From Clostridium sp. chh4-2 (GTDB taxonomy: Bacteria; Bacillota; Clostridia; Lachnospirales; Lachnospiraceae), in contig NZ_PKUU01000001.1 of the NCBI RefSeq assembly GCF_002899675.1, forward strand, positions 310,001 through 374,000: DNA of 64,000 nucleotides. The letters run 5' to 3'. The notes under the pieces are model-generated. The model saw only the letters and a program-made list of their open reading frames with translations, was not told the origin of the DNA and made no database searches. Positions 9,109-15,054 of this stretch are shown here, piece by piece. Position 1 is the stretch's first letter, and the number at the start of each line of letters is the position of its first letter. The translations under genes and the position numbers were made by a program.

Positions 9109-9241
9109 GTAATTGTTCAGTACCCTCACAATTACGAGCAAAAATCTTTGCGAAATCGCATGTGGCGATGGGATTTTTGCCTGCTTTTCCAAGTTTTATT
9201 ACGGTCAGCGCAGTAAATGCGCAGACCTGCTGAACAATTAC
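9109..9241. repeat. MITE-like element with GTAATTGTTCAG inverted ends (copy 1)
   Basis: A 133-bp non-coding unit bounded by perfect 12-base inverted ends, GTAATTGTTCAG and CTGAACAATTAC. The flanks TACTGGAC and TACCGGAC form an 8-base direct repeat with one mismatch, like an aged target duplication. Internal segments form further hairpins (GCAAAAATC...GATTTTTGC). A second element with matching ends lies at 13029-13181. Confidence 0.65.
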
Positions 9242-9278
9242 TACCGGACAATAAATTCATTAAAAAGAAGGATATTCC

Positions 9279-10016
9279 ATGCTGATACTTAAAATAATCG
9301 TTCCACTTATCTTTTATAATCTCGTTCTCAACGTTGTGAACCTGATCCTGCCGCTTGGCATGTCACCGCTGGCTGTCACCGGTACAGGCGCCATCGCGTC
9401 CATTCCGATACTCTACATCTTTTACCGCATGGAGCAAAGACAACGTGGAAAATGCCGTGAAACTGATGTAACGCTGTTTCACGGCATTCCCTATATTATG
9501 CTGTTGGCGGCTGCCTCCTGTATCCTGCTGAATTACCTCATCAGCGTTTCTCCTCTCCCTGAACTATTTATGGGATACGAAGAACAATTTGCTCAAGATC
9601 TGCTCAGCCCTCCTTTATGGGTGCAGCTTTTATGCACCGTAATCGCAATACCGGCGGCGGAGGAACTGTGTTTCCGCGGTTATATCTTCGCCCTCGTCCG
9701 GGATAAGGCCGGTTTTTGGCCGGCAGCATTATTCTCCGCCCTTCTATTCGGACTTTATCATGGAAATATGCTGCAGGGAATCTACGGTTTCTGCCTCGGT
9801 TTTCTCCTTGCCTGGATTTATGAGAAGTACCGCTCTGTATGGGCATCCTACCTTTTCCACCTGACCGCCAATCTCGTATCCGTATTGGCATCCAAATGGG
9901 ACCTGCTGAATAATGCCTCCGGCCAACCGGCCGCTGCTCTGCTTCTCATTGCGGGATGCCTGATATTGGTTCCTTTCTGCATTTTAAAAATCCAAAGCAG
10001 CGTTCATACACGTTAA
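9279..10016 (+). CDS. CPBP-family intramembrane metalloprotease (Abi/CAAX-like)
   Basis: A 245-residue polytopic membrane protein with the family's active-site motifs: EELCFRG (EExxxR) in one helix, FGLYHGNMLQG (FxxxHxxxN-like) in the next, and a third conserved His in SYLFHLTANL. Members cleave peptides in the membrane and have been linked to bacteriocin self-immunity or processing of secreted peptides; no peptide gene is adjacent, so the substrate is unknown. Divergent from the MarR-exporter operon. Its promoter is separated from the gene by a MITE-like element. ATG preceded by AAAGAAGGATATTCC. Confidence 0.88.
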   Translation: MLILKIIVPLIFYNLVLNVVNLILPLGMSPLAVTGTGAIASIPILYIFYRMEQRQRGKCRETDVTLFHGIPYIMLLAAASCILLNYLISVSPLPELFMGYEEQFAQDLLSPPLWVQLLCTVIAIPAAEELCFRGYIFALVRDKAGFWPAALFSALLFGLYHGNMLQGIYGFCLGFLLAWIYEKYRSVWASYLFHLTANLVSVLASKWDLLNNASGQPAAALLLIAGCLILVPFCILKIQSSVHTR

Positions 10017-10020
10017 GGCT

Positions 10021-10962
10021 TTATTCTTCAGGGAAATTCCATTGAATAAACCGGTAAAACGGCTTTCTCTGGCGTTTCCTGAAGTCTTCTTCATCGATCT
10101 TAGACCAGTCCAGAACACCACGTTTCGTCCTGGCTCCCAACTCTCCTACTTCAATATGATTGATCAAGCATTTCTGCGGCCGGTCTGTGTTGCACAGAGT
10201 CGGGAAAAGGTTGGACTGCACCTCTTTTTGCAGAGAAAGCCCTGCGGCATCATAATGCTCAAATATTCCGATGGAAGAATATCTCTGTCCAAAACTGTAA
10301 TAAACCACATCATCGATCTGCTCCGGAGTTGCAATTCCTTCATCGATCAGATACATGGCCTCCCGGAACAGGGCGTGCTGAAGGCGGTTTCCAATAAATC
10401 CTTCGATATTCTTATTCAGAGTCACAACTTTTTTACCGACATCATTTAACAGATCTTCTGTAATCTTTACCGCTTCCTCGTCTGTATATTGGCTTTTACA
10501 CACTTCCACCAACGGCACCACATGGGCAGGATTCCATGGATGAGCCACCAAAAAGCGCTCCTTATGCACCAAAAGGCTGCCTAATATATCGGCAGAAATT
10601 GCAGAAGTGGCCGAAGCGATCACAATATCTTCCCGGCAGCATTGTTCCACCTTCTGATATACGCCCCTCTTAATTTCCACGTCTTCCGTTACCGCTTCAT
10701 AGCAGAAGTCAATTCCGCTCAGATCTTCATAGCTGTAGGTATAACGCACCTTTGACATGCAGACCGCTTTTTGCTTCTCATCCATGATTCCCTCTGAAAT
10801 CAATTCATCAAAATTATGGCTGATCTCAATTTCCCCTTTGTTCACGCCAGTATCATGGCTTCCCAGCAAAATCACTTCATACCCGTTGCCGGAAAATAAC
10901 GTAGCCAGACTCGCCCCGATCTGCCCTCTGCCGACAATACCAATTGTTTTGATATCATTCAT
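10021..10962 (-). CDS. 3-hydroxyacyl-CoA dehydrogenase-family NAD-dependent oxidoreductase
   Basis: About 313 residues. The N-terminal Rossmann fold starts IGIVGRGQIGASLA with the dinucleotide loop G-x-G-x-x-G; the motif HPWNPAHVVPLVEV replaces the HFFNP of classical hydroxybutyryl-CoA dehydrogenase and is typical of L-gulonate/lambda-crystallin and carnitine dehydrogenase-like members. The C-terminal helical domain with GFIGNRLQHALFREA is intact. A substrate other than acyl-CoA is therefore likely. ATG at 10962 follows AGGAGGTTGGGGTTT; an in-frame TTG three codons upstream touches the ribosome site and is rejected. Convergent with the CPBP gene, 4 bases apart, with no thiolase or crotonase beside it. 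Confidence 0.85.
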   Translation of the reverse strand: MNDIKTIGIVGRGQIGASLATLFSGNGYEVILLGSHDTGVNKGEIEISHNFDELISEGIMDEKQKAVCMSKVRYTYSYEDLSGIDFCYEAVTEDVEIKRGVYQKVEQCCREDIVIASATSAISADILGSLLVHKERFLVAHPWNPAHVVPLVEVCKSQYTDEEAVKITEDLLNDVGKKVVTLNKNIEGFIGNRLQHALFREAMYLIDEGIATPEQIDDVVYYSFGQRYSSIGIFEHYDAAGLSLQKEVQSNLFPTLCNTDRPQKCLINHIEVGELGARTKRGVLDWSKIDEEDFRKRQRKPFYRFIQWNFPEE

Positions 10963-11029
10963 AAACCCCAACCTCCTATTTTTCGTTCTATTACTAATTT
11001 AACACAGACGGGGTGGGACGTCTAACAAA

Positions 11030-11085
11030 TTTTACATTAAGGGTGAAGTCATTTTGAGAAATGCCTTCACCCTTAATGTAAAAAA
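11030..11085. repeat. REP-like palindrome (GGGTGAAG...CTTCACCC family)
   Basis: TTTTACATTAAGGGTGAAG and its mirror CTTCACCCTTAATGTAAAA enclose a short loop. Same family as 32746-32798, 42441-42492 and 44970-45025. Confidence 0.75.
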
Positions 11086-11116
11086 GCTTTATTTAGCCCG
11101 GCCAGCCATTTAGGGC

Positions 11117-11150
11117 AAAAAAATAAGAACCTCTGAAAATCAAAGATTCC
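11117..11150 (-). terminator. Terminator of the minus-strand tRNA cluster
   Basis: On the minus strand GAATCTTTG-ATTTT-CAGAGGTTC pairs with some G-U and is followed by a run of T, 3' of tRNA-Leu(AAG). Confidence 0.6.
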
Positions 11151-11162
11151 TATCTTACTTAA

Positions 11163-11246
11163 TGCGGGAGATGGGACTTGAACCCACACGAGCATACACC
11201 CACAAGATCCTTAGTCTTGCCTGTCTGCCAATTCCAGCACTCCCGC
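11163..11246 (-). tRNA. tRNA-Leu (anticodon AAG), copy 1
   Basis: 84 nt with a long variable arm (class II). Acceptor GCGGGAG/CTCCCGC, anticodon stem CAAGA/TCTTG, loop CTAAGGA giving anticodon AAG. A34 in a bacterial leucine tRNA is unusual and would need adenosine deamination to inosine to read CUC. Sequence identical to the copy at 11548-11631. CCA is not encoded. Confidence 0.93.
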
Positions 11247-11257
11247 AAAAGAACAAA

Positions 11258-11341
11258 TGCAGAAGAAGGGAGTCGAACCCTCAAGGTATTGCTACCACAC
11301 GGACCTGAACCGTGCGCGTCTGCCAATTCCGCCACTTCTGC
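11258..11341 (-). tRNA. tRNA-Leu (anticodon CAG), minus-strand copy
   Basis: 84 nt, acceptor GCAGAAG/CTTCTGC, anticodon stem CACGG/CCGTG with loop TTCAGGT, long variable arm and standard T arm (GGTTCGACTCC). Identical to the plus-strand copy at 11761-11844, so the pair forms an 84-bp inverted repeat. Confidence 0.94.
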
Positions 11342-11502
11342 ATTTAAAAGTTTTACGAATTTTTTAATCAATTCGTACAATTATAGTACTATACTTTTCG
11401 AAATTAATCAAGTACTTTTTTCAATTTTTTTAAATTATTTTTGTTTTTTTCCAGATTATCGTATAATCCGGGAAAAAAGCAGCAAACTATACTTCAGTGA
11501 TA

Positions 11503-11535
11503 AGAAAAAAGCCAACTGCAAATGCAATCGGCTTC
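11503..11535 (-). terminator. Terminator after tRNA-Leu(AAG) copy 2
   Basis: On the minus strand AAGCC...TGCA/TGCA...GGCTT followed by TTTTTTCTT. It separates this tRNA gene from the two downstream ones. Confidence 0.6.
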
Positions 11536-11547
11536 TCTTCTTTCTGA

Positions 11548-11631
11548 TGCGGGAGATGGGACTTGAACCCACACGAGCATACACCCACAAGATCCTTAGT
11601 CTTGCCTGTCTGCCAATTCCAGCACTCCCGC
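11548..11631 (-). tRNA. tRNA-Leu (anticodon AAG), copy 2
   Basis: Identical to 11163-11246 over all 84 nt, same strand. It has its own upstream promoter at 11644-11672. Confidence 0.93.
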
Positions 11632-11643
11632 TCAACGTATGGT

Positions 11644-11672
11644 AGTATATCATAATTTGTAATAAATGGCAA
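11644..11672 (-). promoter_or_regulatory. Promoter for minus-strand tRNA genes
   Basis: TTGCCA, 17 bases, TATACT on the minus strand, 13 bases upstream of tRNA-Leu(AAG). Confidence 0.7.
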
Positions 11673-11716
11673 GTATTTTCGATAATTTTATTTTTTCAAA
11701 ATATTGACATTTTTGG

Positions 11717-11745
11717 TTGACAAATCCTGAAAAGCATATTATAAT
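11717..11745 (+). promoter_or_regulatory. Promoter for plus-strand tRNA-Leu(CAG)-tRNA-Asn
   Basis: TTGACA, 17 bases, TATAAT, 15 bases upstream of the tRNA 5' end; consensus at both hexamers. Confidence 0.85.
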
Positions 11746-11760
11746 AAACTTCGTTGATTT

Positions 11761-11844
11761 GCAGAAGTGGCGGAATTGGCAGACGCGCACGGTTCAGGTC
11801 CGTGTGGTAGCAATACCTTGAGGGTTCGACTCCCTTCTTCTGCA
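11761..11844 (+). tRNA. tRNA-Leu (anticodon CAG), plus-strand copy
   Basis: Same 84-nt sequence as the minus-strand gene at 11258-11341. Co-transcribed with tRNA-Asn 11 bases downstream. Confidence 0.95.
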
Positions 11845-11855
11845 CTTTTCAATAT

Positions 11856-11928
11856 TCCTTGATAGCTCAGTCGGTAGAGCACGCGGCTGTTAACCGCGGT
11901 GTCGTAGGTTCGAGTCCTACTCAGGGAG
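11856..11928 (+). tRNA. tRNA-Asn (anticodon GTT)
   Basis: 73 nt. Acceptor TCCTTGA/TCAGGGA, D arm GCTCAGTCGGTAGAGC, anticodon stem CGCGG/CCGCG with loop CTGTTAA, T arm GTAGGTTCGAGTCCTAC. CCA not encoded. Confidence 0.95.
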
Positions 11929-11933
11929 CTTTT

Positions 11934-11965
11934 AAGAATCATGCTGAGGCATGGTTCTTTTTTTT
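11934..11965 (+). terminator. Terminator after tRNA-Asn
   Basis: AGAATCATGC-TGAG-GCATGGTTCT followed by nine T; the T run leads straight into the repeat unit at 11961. Confidence 0.8.
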
Positions 11966-12064
11966 ATATCATAGGAAAGTGCTCCTATGATATAAAAAAG
12001 CCCTCCGGGCAGGAACGCACTGCGGTGGTGAGGTATAATGTCGCTAAAGCGACCCGCCTGCCCC
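11961..12064 (+). repeat. ~105-bp structured intergenic repeat, copy 1
   Basis: Begins with a hairpin, ATATCATAGGA/TCCTATGATAT, then AAAAAAGCCCTCCGGGCAGG, CGCACTGCGG, TGGTGAGG, and a hairpin GTCGCTAAAGCGAC ending in CCGCCTG. A near-identical copy lies inverted at 46102-46207. No coding potential. Confidence 0.8.
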
Positions 12065-12209
12065 ATCTTCAATTTCCAGTTATCTCCTATGGCTTAAATA
12101 TTACAAAAGTGTTACAATTCTATTGTTCCATGAAACACATCCCCGTTTTTCTTTCGAATCTCAGGGACTGTAATCACAAAACACAAGAAATAAAAGGAGG
12201 TACTGTTCC

Positions 12210-12308
12210 ATGAATTTTAACTTTAACTGTACCGGATATCCATGTCCGGACACTAACAGCTGCGCATCTCTCTACGAATTACTTTGCCAGTTAGTTAGCT
12301 GTAAATAA
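12210..12308 (+). CDS. Small Cys-rich peptide, 32 residues, unknown function
   Basis: The frame reads MNFNFNCTGYPCPDTNSC, then ASLYELLCQLVSCK and stop. Five cysteines fall at 7, 12, 18, 26 and 31, the N-terminal half is Asn/aromatic-rich and the C-terminal half is an amphipathic Leu/Cys helix. A strong ribosome site, AAAAGGAGG nine bases before the ATG, and a terminator 20 bases after the stop show a dedicated mini-gene. I do not recognise it. It could be a peptide signal, a RiPP-like or disulfide-rich peptide, or a metal-binding peptide. No maturation enzyme is adjacent. Confidence 0.6.
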   Translation: MNFNFNCTGYPCPDTNSCASLYELLCQLVSCK

Positions 12309-12330
12309 TTACATACCATAGGATAAATCA

Positions 12331-12365
12331 AAAGCCGCAGCCGGATTTTACAAGCTGCGGTTTTT
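12331..12365. terminator. Bidirectional terminator between the Cys-rich peptide and greA
   Basis: AAGCCGCAG and CTGCGGTTTTT enclose a 14-base loop on the plus strand; the minus strand also ends in a T-rich tract, so it can serve greA. Confidence 0.75.
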
Positions 12366-12385
12366 GCCCTATCACTGCATATTTT

Positions 12386-12889
12386 TTAAAAGCTTCGGAT
12401 ATTGTCATTCTCATCCCCGCCGCTTTTATCAATTGATTTTATAACAACGTAATATCCAAAATTATCATTTGCTTTCACATATACCCGGTCATTCACCTTG
12501 TGGCCGATCACGGCTTTTCCAAGCGGTGATTCAATGCTGATCTTGCCCTGAAGAGAATTGCCCCGGATGCTGGTTACGATCTTATAGGTTTCCGTCTCGT
12601 CGTCTTCTTCAAAATAAAGTTCTACCAGATTGTTAAGCCCCGCTTCATCCCCTGTGGATTCGTCGGAAACTACGATTGCAGTTTTTAACATGCGCTCCAA
12701 ATAGCGGATTCGGCTTTCATTTTTATTCTTGTCCTTTTTGGCCGCATAATACTCGAAATTTTCACTCAGGTCTCCCTGGGCTCTGGCCTCTTTTACTGCT
12801 TCAATCGCTTCTTTGCGCACCACCAGTTTTCTATATTCAATCTCTTTTTCTATCTTTTCTATATCACTTTTGGTTAAACGCTCTGCCAT
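12386..12889 (-). CDS. Transcript-cleavage elongation factor, GreA/GreB family
   Basis: A 167-residue protein with an N-terminal coiled coil carrying ARAQGDLSENFEYYAAK, the Gre tip motif whose acidic pair reaches the RNA polymerase active site, and a C-terminal FKBP-like domain with SPLGKAVIGHKVND. It rescues backtracked polymerase by stimulating RNA cleavage. The acidic, Asp-rich linker at about residues 80-100 and the C-terminal extension SIDKSGGDENDNIRSF differ from housekeeping GreA, so it may be a paralogue; gene symbol withheld. ATG at 12889 follows ATGGAGGAAGCC, whose own ATG is the less likely longer start. Confidence 0.88.
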   Translation of the reverse strand: MAERLTKSDIEKIEKEIEYRKLVVRKEAIEAVKEARAQGDLSENFEYYAAKKDKNKNESRIRYLERMLKTAIVVSDESTGDEAGLNNLVELYFEEDDETETYKIVTSIRGNSLQGKISIESPLGKAVIGHKVNDRVYVKANDNFGYYVVIKSIDKSGGDENDNIRSF

Positions 12890-12902
12890 GGCTTCCTCCA
12901 TT

Positions 12903-13017
12903 TTTACATCAGGCGTGAAGGGATTTCTGAAAAAGCCTTAGCGTCTGATGTAAAAAAGCGGGAAACTCCCACTTTTTTACATCGATCGCTAAGGCTTTTT
13001 CAGAAATCCCTTCACGT
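12903..13017. repeat. Compound inverted repeat upstream of greA
   Basis: A perfect 30-base inverted repeat (12914-12943 and 12987-13016, starting CGTGAAGGGATTTCTG) encloses a second hairpin, GATGTAAAAAA/TTTTTTACATC. The ACATC...GTGAAGG ends echo the REP-like family at 42441, so it may be a diverged, nested copy. It separates greA from the next element and rplT. Confidence 0.7.
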
Positions 13018-13028
13018 TTAAAATAACG

Positions 13029-13181
13029 GTAACTATTCAGAGGGGGCATCTTCTTGCATGGCCTACGGCCATACAAGAAGCATCGGAGATTCCTCCGATG
13101 TGAATATTGAGACAAAAATCCGCTTACAAGCAAGCTTGACGCTGATTTTTGTCTCAATATTCCCGCCCTCTGAACAGTTAC
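13029..13181. repeat. MITE-like element with GTAACTATTCAG inverted ends (copy 2)
   Basis: 153 bp bounded by GTAACTATTCAGAGGG and CCCTCTGAACAGTTAC. Inside are three hairpins: TTCTTG..GGCC..CAAGAA, CATCGGAG..CTCCGATG, and a long one with AATATTGAGACAAAAATC and its mirror. Flanks AAATAACG and AAATAAAT share their first six bases. Ends match the element at 9109-9241. Confidence 0.65.
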
Positions 13182-13191
13182 AAATAAATAA

Positions 13192-13548
13192 TTAAGCGAT
13201 TTTAGTTTTTGCAAGCTCTGCTAATTTAGCAAAACCTTCTGCATCGTTAATAGCCATGTCAGATAAAACTTTTCTGTTCATCTCAACACCAGCTAATTTT
13301 AAACCATACATAAATTTGCTGTAAGATAAGCCGTTGATTCTTGCTGCTGCGTTGATACGGGCAATCCATAACTGTCTGAACTGTCTCTTTCTTTCTTTTC
13401 TTCCTGCATAAGAGCTTGTTAATGCTCTCATTACGGACTGTTTTGCTACTCTATACTGTTTTGAACGAGCGCCTCTGTAGCCTTTAGCCAGCTTTAACAC
13501 TCTGTTATGTCTTTTTTTAGCGTTCATACCGCCTTTAATTCTTGCCAT
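13192..13548 (-). CDS. rplT: 50S ribosomal protein L20
   Basis: 118 residues, full length, with the basic N-terminal extension [26 protein letters not shown] that threads into 23S rRNA and the conserved [18 protein letters not shown]. Last gene of infC-rpmI-rplT. In Firmicutes L20 represses this operon by binding its leader, consistent with the structured leader at 14309-14500. ATG follows GAAGGAGGAAATAACCG. Confidence 0.98.
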   Translation of the reverse strand: MARIKGGMNAKKRHNRVLKLAKGYRGARSKQYRVAKQSVMRALTSSYAGRKERKRQFRQLWIARINAAARINGLSYSKFMYGLKLAGVEMNRKVLSDMAINDAEGFAKLAELAKTKIA

Positions 13549-13579
13549 CGGTTATTTCCTCCTTCTTAACTATCAAATC

Positions 13580-13777
13580 TTATAAATATGGTAAAATCTT
13601 TTTCATAACTTTTGCGTTTGTTGCATCAGTTACGATATCTTTTCTAAGATTTCTTTTTCTCTTGGTAGACTTCTTAGTTAAGATGTGAGATTTATATGCT
13701 TTGTTTCTAACCAATTTTCCGGTTCCTGTTTTTTTGAAACGTTTTGCAGCTGCTCTGCTTGTTTTTAATTTAGGCAT
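13580..13777 (-). CDS. rpmI: 50S ribosomal protein L35
   Basis: 65 residues, highly basic, [31 protein letters not shown] then [15 protein letters not shown], the L35 pattern. Middle gene of the infC operon, 24 bases after infC. Ribosome site AAGGAGGAAATTAC. Confidence 0.98.
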   Translation of the reverse strand: MPKLKTSRAAAKRFKKTGTGKLVRNKAYKSHILTKKSTKRKRNLRKDIVTDATNAKVMKKILPYL

Positions 13778-13801
13778 TGTAATTTCCTCCTTGATAATTG
13801 T

Positions 13802-14308
13802 CTAACGCTTTGCGGTTAAGAACATAACCATGCTTCTTCCTTCTACTTTGGATGGCTTATCGATAACTGCGATATCCGATAAATTCTGTGCGAAATCGTC
13901 CAGGATATATCTGGACTTGGACATATGCGCCATCTCACGGCCTCTGAAACGAAGAGTAACTTTTACTTTATCCCCTTTTTCCAAGAATTTTCTTGCCGCG
14001 CCCATCTTGGTATTCAAGTCGTTGGTATCAATGTTGGGAGATAAGCGAACTTCTTTCACTTCGATTACCTTCTGTTTTTTCTTAGCTTCTTTTTCTTTTC
14101 TTGCCAGTTCGTAACGATATTTACCGTAATCGATAATCTTACAAACCGGTGGCTTTGCTGTAGGAGCAATCTTTACTAAATCCAATTCTGCCTCTTCTGC
14201 TAATTTCAACGCATCTTTGACAGGCATGATACCAAGTTGTTCCCCATTCTCGCCAATCAATCGAACTTCCTTATCTCTGATTTGTTCGTTAATCATTAAC
14301 TCGCTAAT
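13802..14308 (-). CDS. infC: Translation initiation factor IF-3
   Basis: About 168 residues: N-terminal domain with INEQIRDKEVRLIGENGEQLG, lysine-rich linker (ARKEKEAKKKQK) and C-terminal domain with FRGREMAHM. IF-3 checks start-codon pairing on the 30S subunit. The first ATG (14296) lies some 19 bases from the ribosome site GGAGGTG, which is too far; an in-frame ATT at 14308 is 7 bases from it. IF-3 genes elsewhere begin at AUU or AUC so that the factor can repress its own translation, so I choose ATT. The next two genes are rpmI and rplT. Confidence 0.9.
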   Translation of the reverse strand: MSELMINEQIRDKEVRLIGENGEQLGIMPVKDALKLAEEAELDLVKIAPTAKPPVCKIIDYGKYRYELARKEKEAKKKQKVIEVKEVRLSPNIDTNDLNTKMGAARKFLEKGDKVKVTLRFRGREMAHMSKSRYILDDFAQNLSDIAVIDKPSKVEGRSMVMFLTAKR

Positions 14309-14500
14309 AGCCGTGCACCTCCATAGTGTGATATAATATAGGAATTCACATAAAAAAATAGATAGAATAAATTCTATCCACCATCTAAGCTGCTTACATA
14401 GTTCATCTATGTATCTCTTAAATATGAACCAGGGTCACGTAATTGTGCCGAGGTGAGGTGGATACCTACTTTCCTGTTTGTTGTTCTCACAACTTTATTC
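14309..14500 (-). promoter_or_regulatory. infC operon leader with attenuator
   Basis: About 190 nt of 5' leader. On the minus strand GATAGAAT-TT-ATTCTATC followed by TATTTTTTTA (14351-14378) is a compact intrinsic terminator upstream of infC, and the preceding AGGAAAGTAGGTATCCACC...GGTTCAT region can form alternative pairings. This fits L20-mediated attenuation known in Bacillus, though I cannot match the binding site itself. Confidence 0.65.
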
Positions 14501-14529
14501 ATTCTACAATAACATTTACTAAATGTCAA
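14501..14529 (-). promoter_or_regulatory. infC operon promoter
   Basis: TTGACA, 17 bases, TAGAAT on the minus strand. Confidence 0.8.
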
Positions 14530-14620
14530 CTCTATTCTTGATTTAATTGCAAAAATAATTGCAAAAATTGTAACACTTCAGCCTTCCAATGCCTGTATCG
14601 GCTCATTTGTGATGATTCAT

Positions 14621-14660
14621 AAAAAATGGGAGACTGCAAATCCGTATCTGCAGCCTCCTG
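14621..14660 (-). terminator. Terminator after the DUF1540 gene
   Basis: GGAGGCTGCA...TGCAGTCTCC followed by CATTTTTT on the minus strand. Confidence 0.75.
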
Positions 14661-14668
14661 TTTTTTTC

Positions 14669-14983
14669 TTATTTCGCTTTAAATGTAGCACATTCTGTAT
14701 GGCTGGCCTGACGTGCGCCGTCTCCTGCGATTCCGATGTGTTCGGCAGAGCAGTGACGGTTTTCATTGTACACGCACTGAACTGCCTCACAATCGATCTC
14801 CAGTTTGCTTTCCGGCGTTTTAAACACGTTGTGGAAAGAACTGTCCTTGCTCTCGTCAAAACTTCCGCAGCAGGTATCACATTTGTCCTTTGCGCTGTGT
14901 CCATCCACAATAATGGCATTTTTACAGCAGCAATTATCTGCATTATGCATACAGGTTGTTACATTACAGTCTAATTTTGTCAT
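14669..14983 (-). CDS. DUF1540 protein with two Cys-rich repeats
   Basis: 104 residues with two copies of the DUF1540 pattern: LDCNVTTCMHNADNCCCKNAI...CDTCCGSF and IDCEAVQCVYNENRHCSAEHI...HTECATF. Each repeat has four or more cysteines placed like a small metal-binding fold. DUF1540 proteins are common in spore-forming Clostridia; their role is unproven. Monocistronic between thrS and the infC operon, with its own terminator and a ribosome site AACAAGGAGGCAGTTTATC. Confidence 0.85.
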   Translation of the reverse strand: MTKLDCNVTTCMHNADNCCCKNAIIVDGHSAKDKCDTCCGSFDESKDSSFHNVFKTPESKLEIDCEAVQCVYNENRHCSAEHIGIAGDGARQASHTECATFKAK

Positions 14984-15054
14984 GATAAACTGCCTCCTTG
15001 TTTTTCACTTAATAACAAGGATAGTATGCCGCAATCCAACCGGTTATATGCGCT

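Noticed and set aside
11178..11645. Long frames across the tRNA cluster on both strands
   Set aside because: They translate tRNA genes; recurring peptides such as PTRSLVLPVCQFQ come from identical tRNA-Leu copies.
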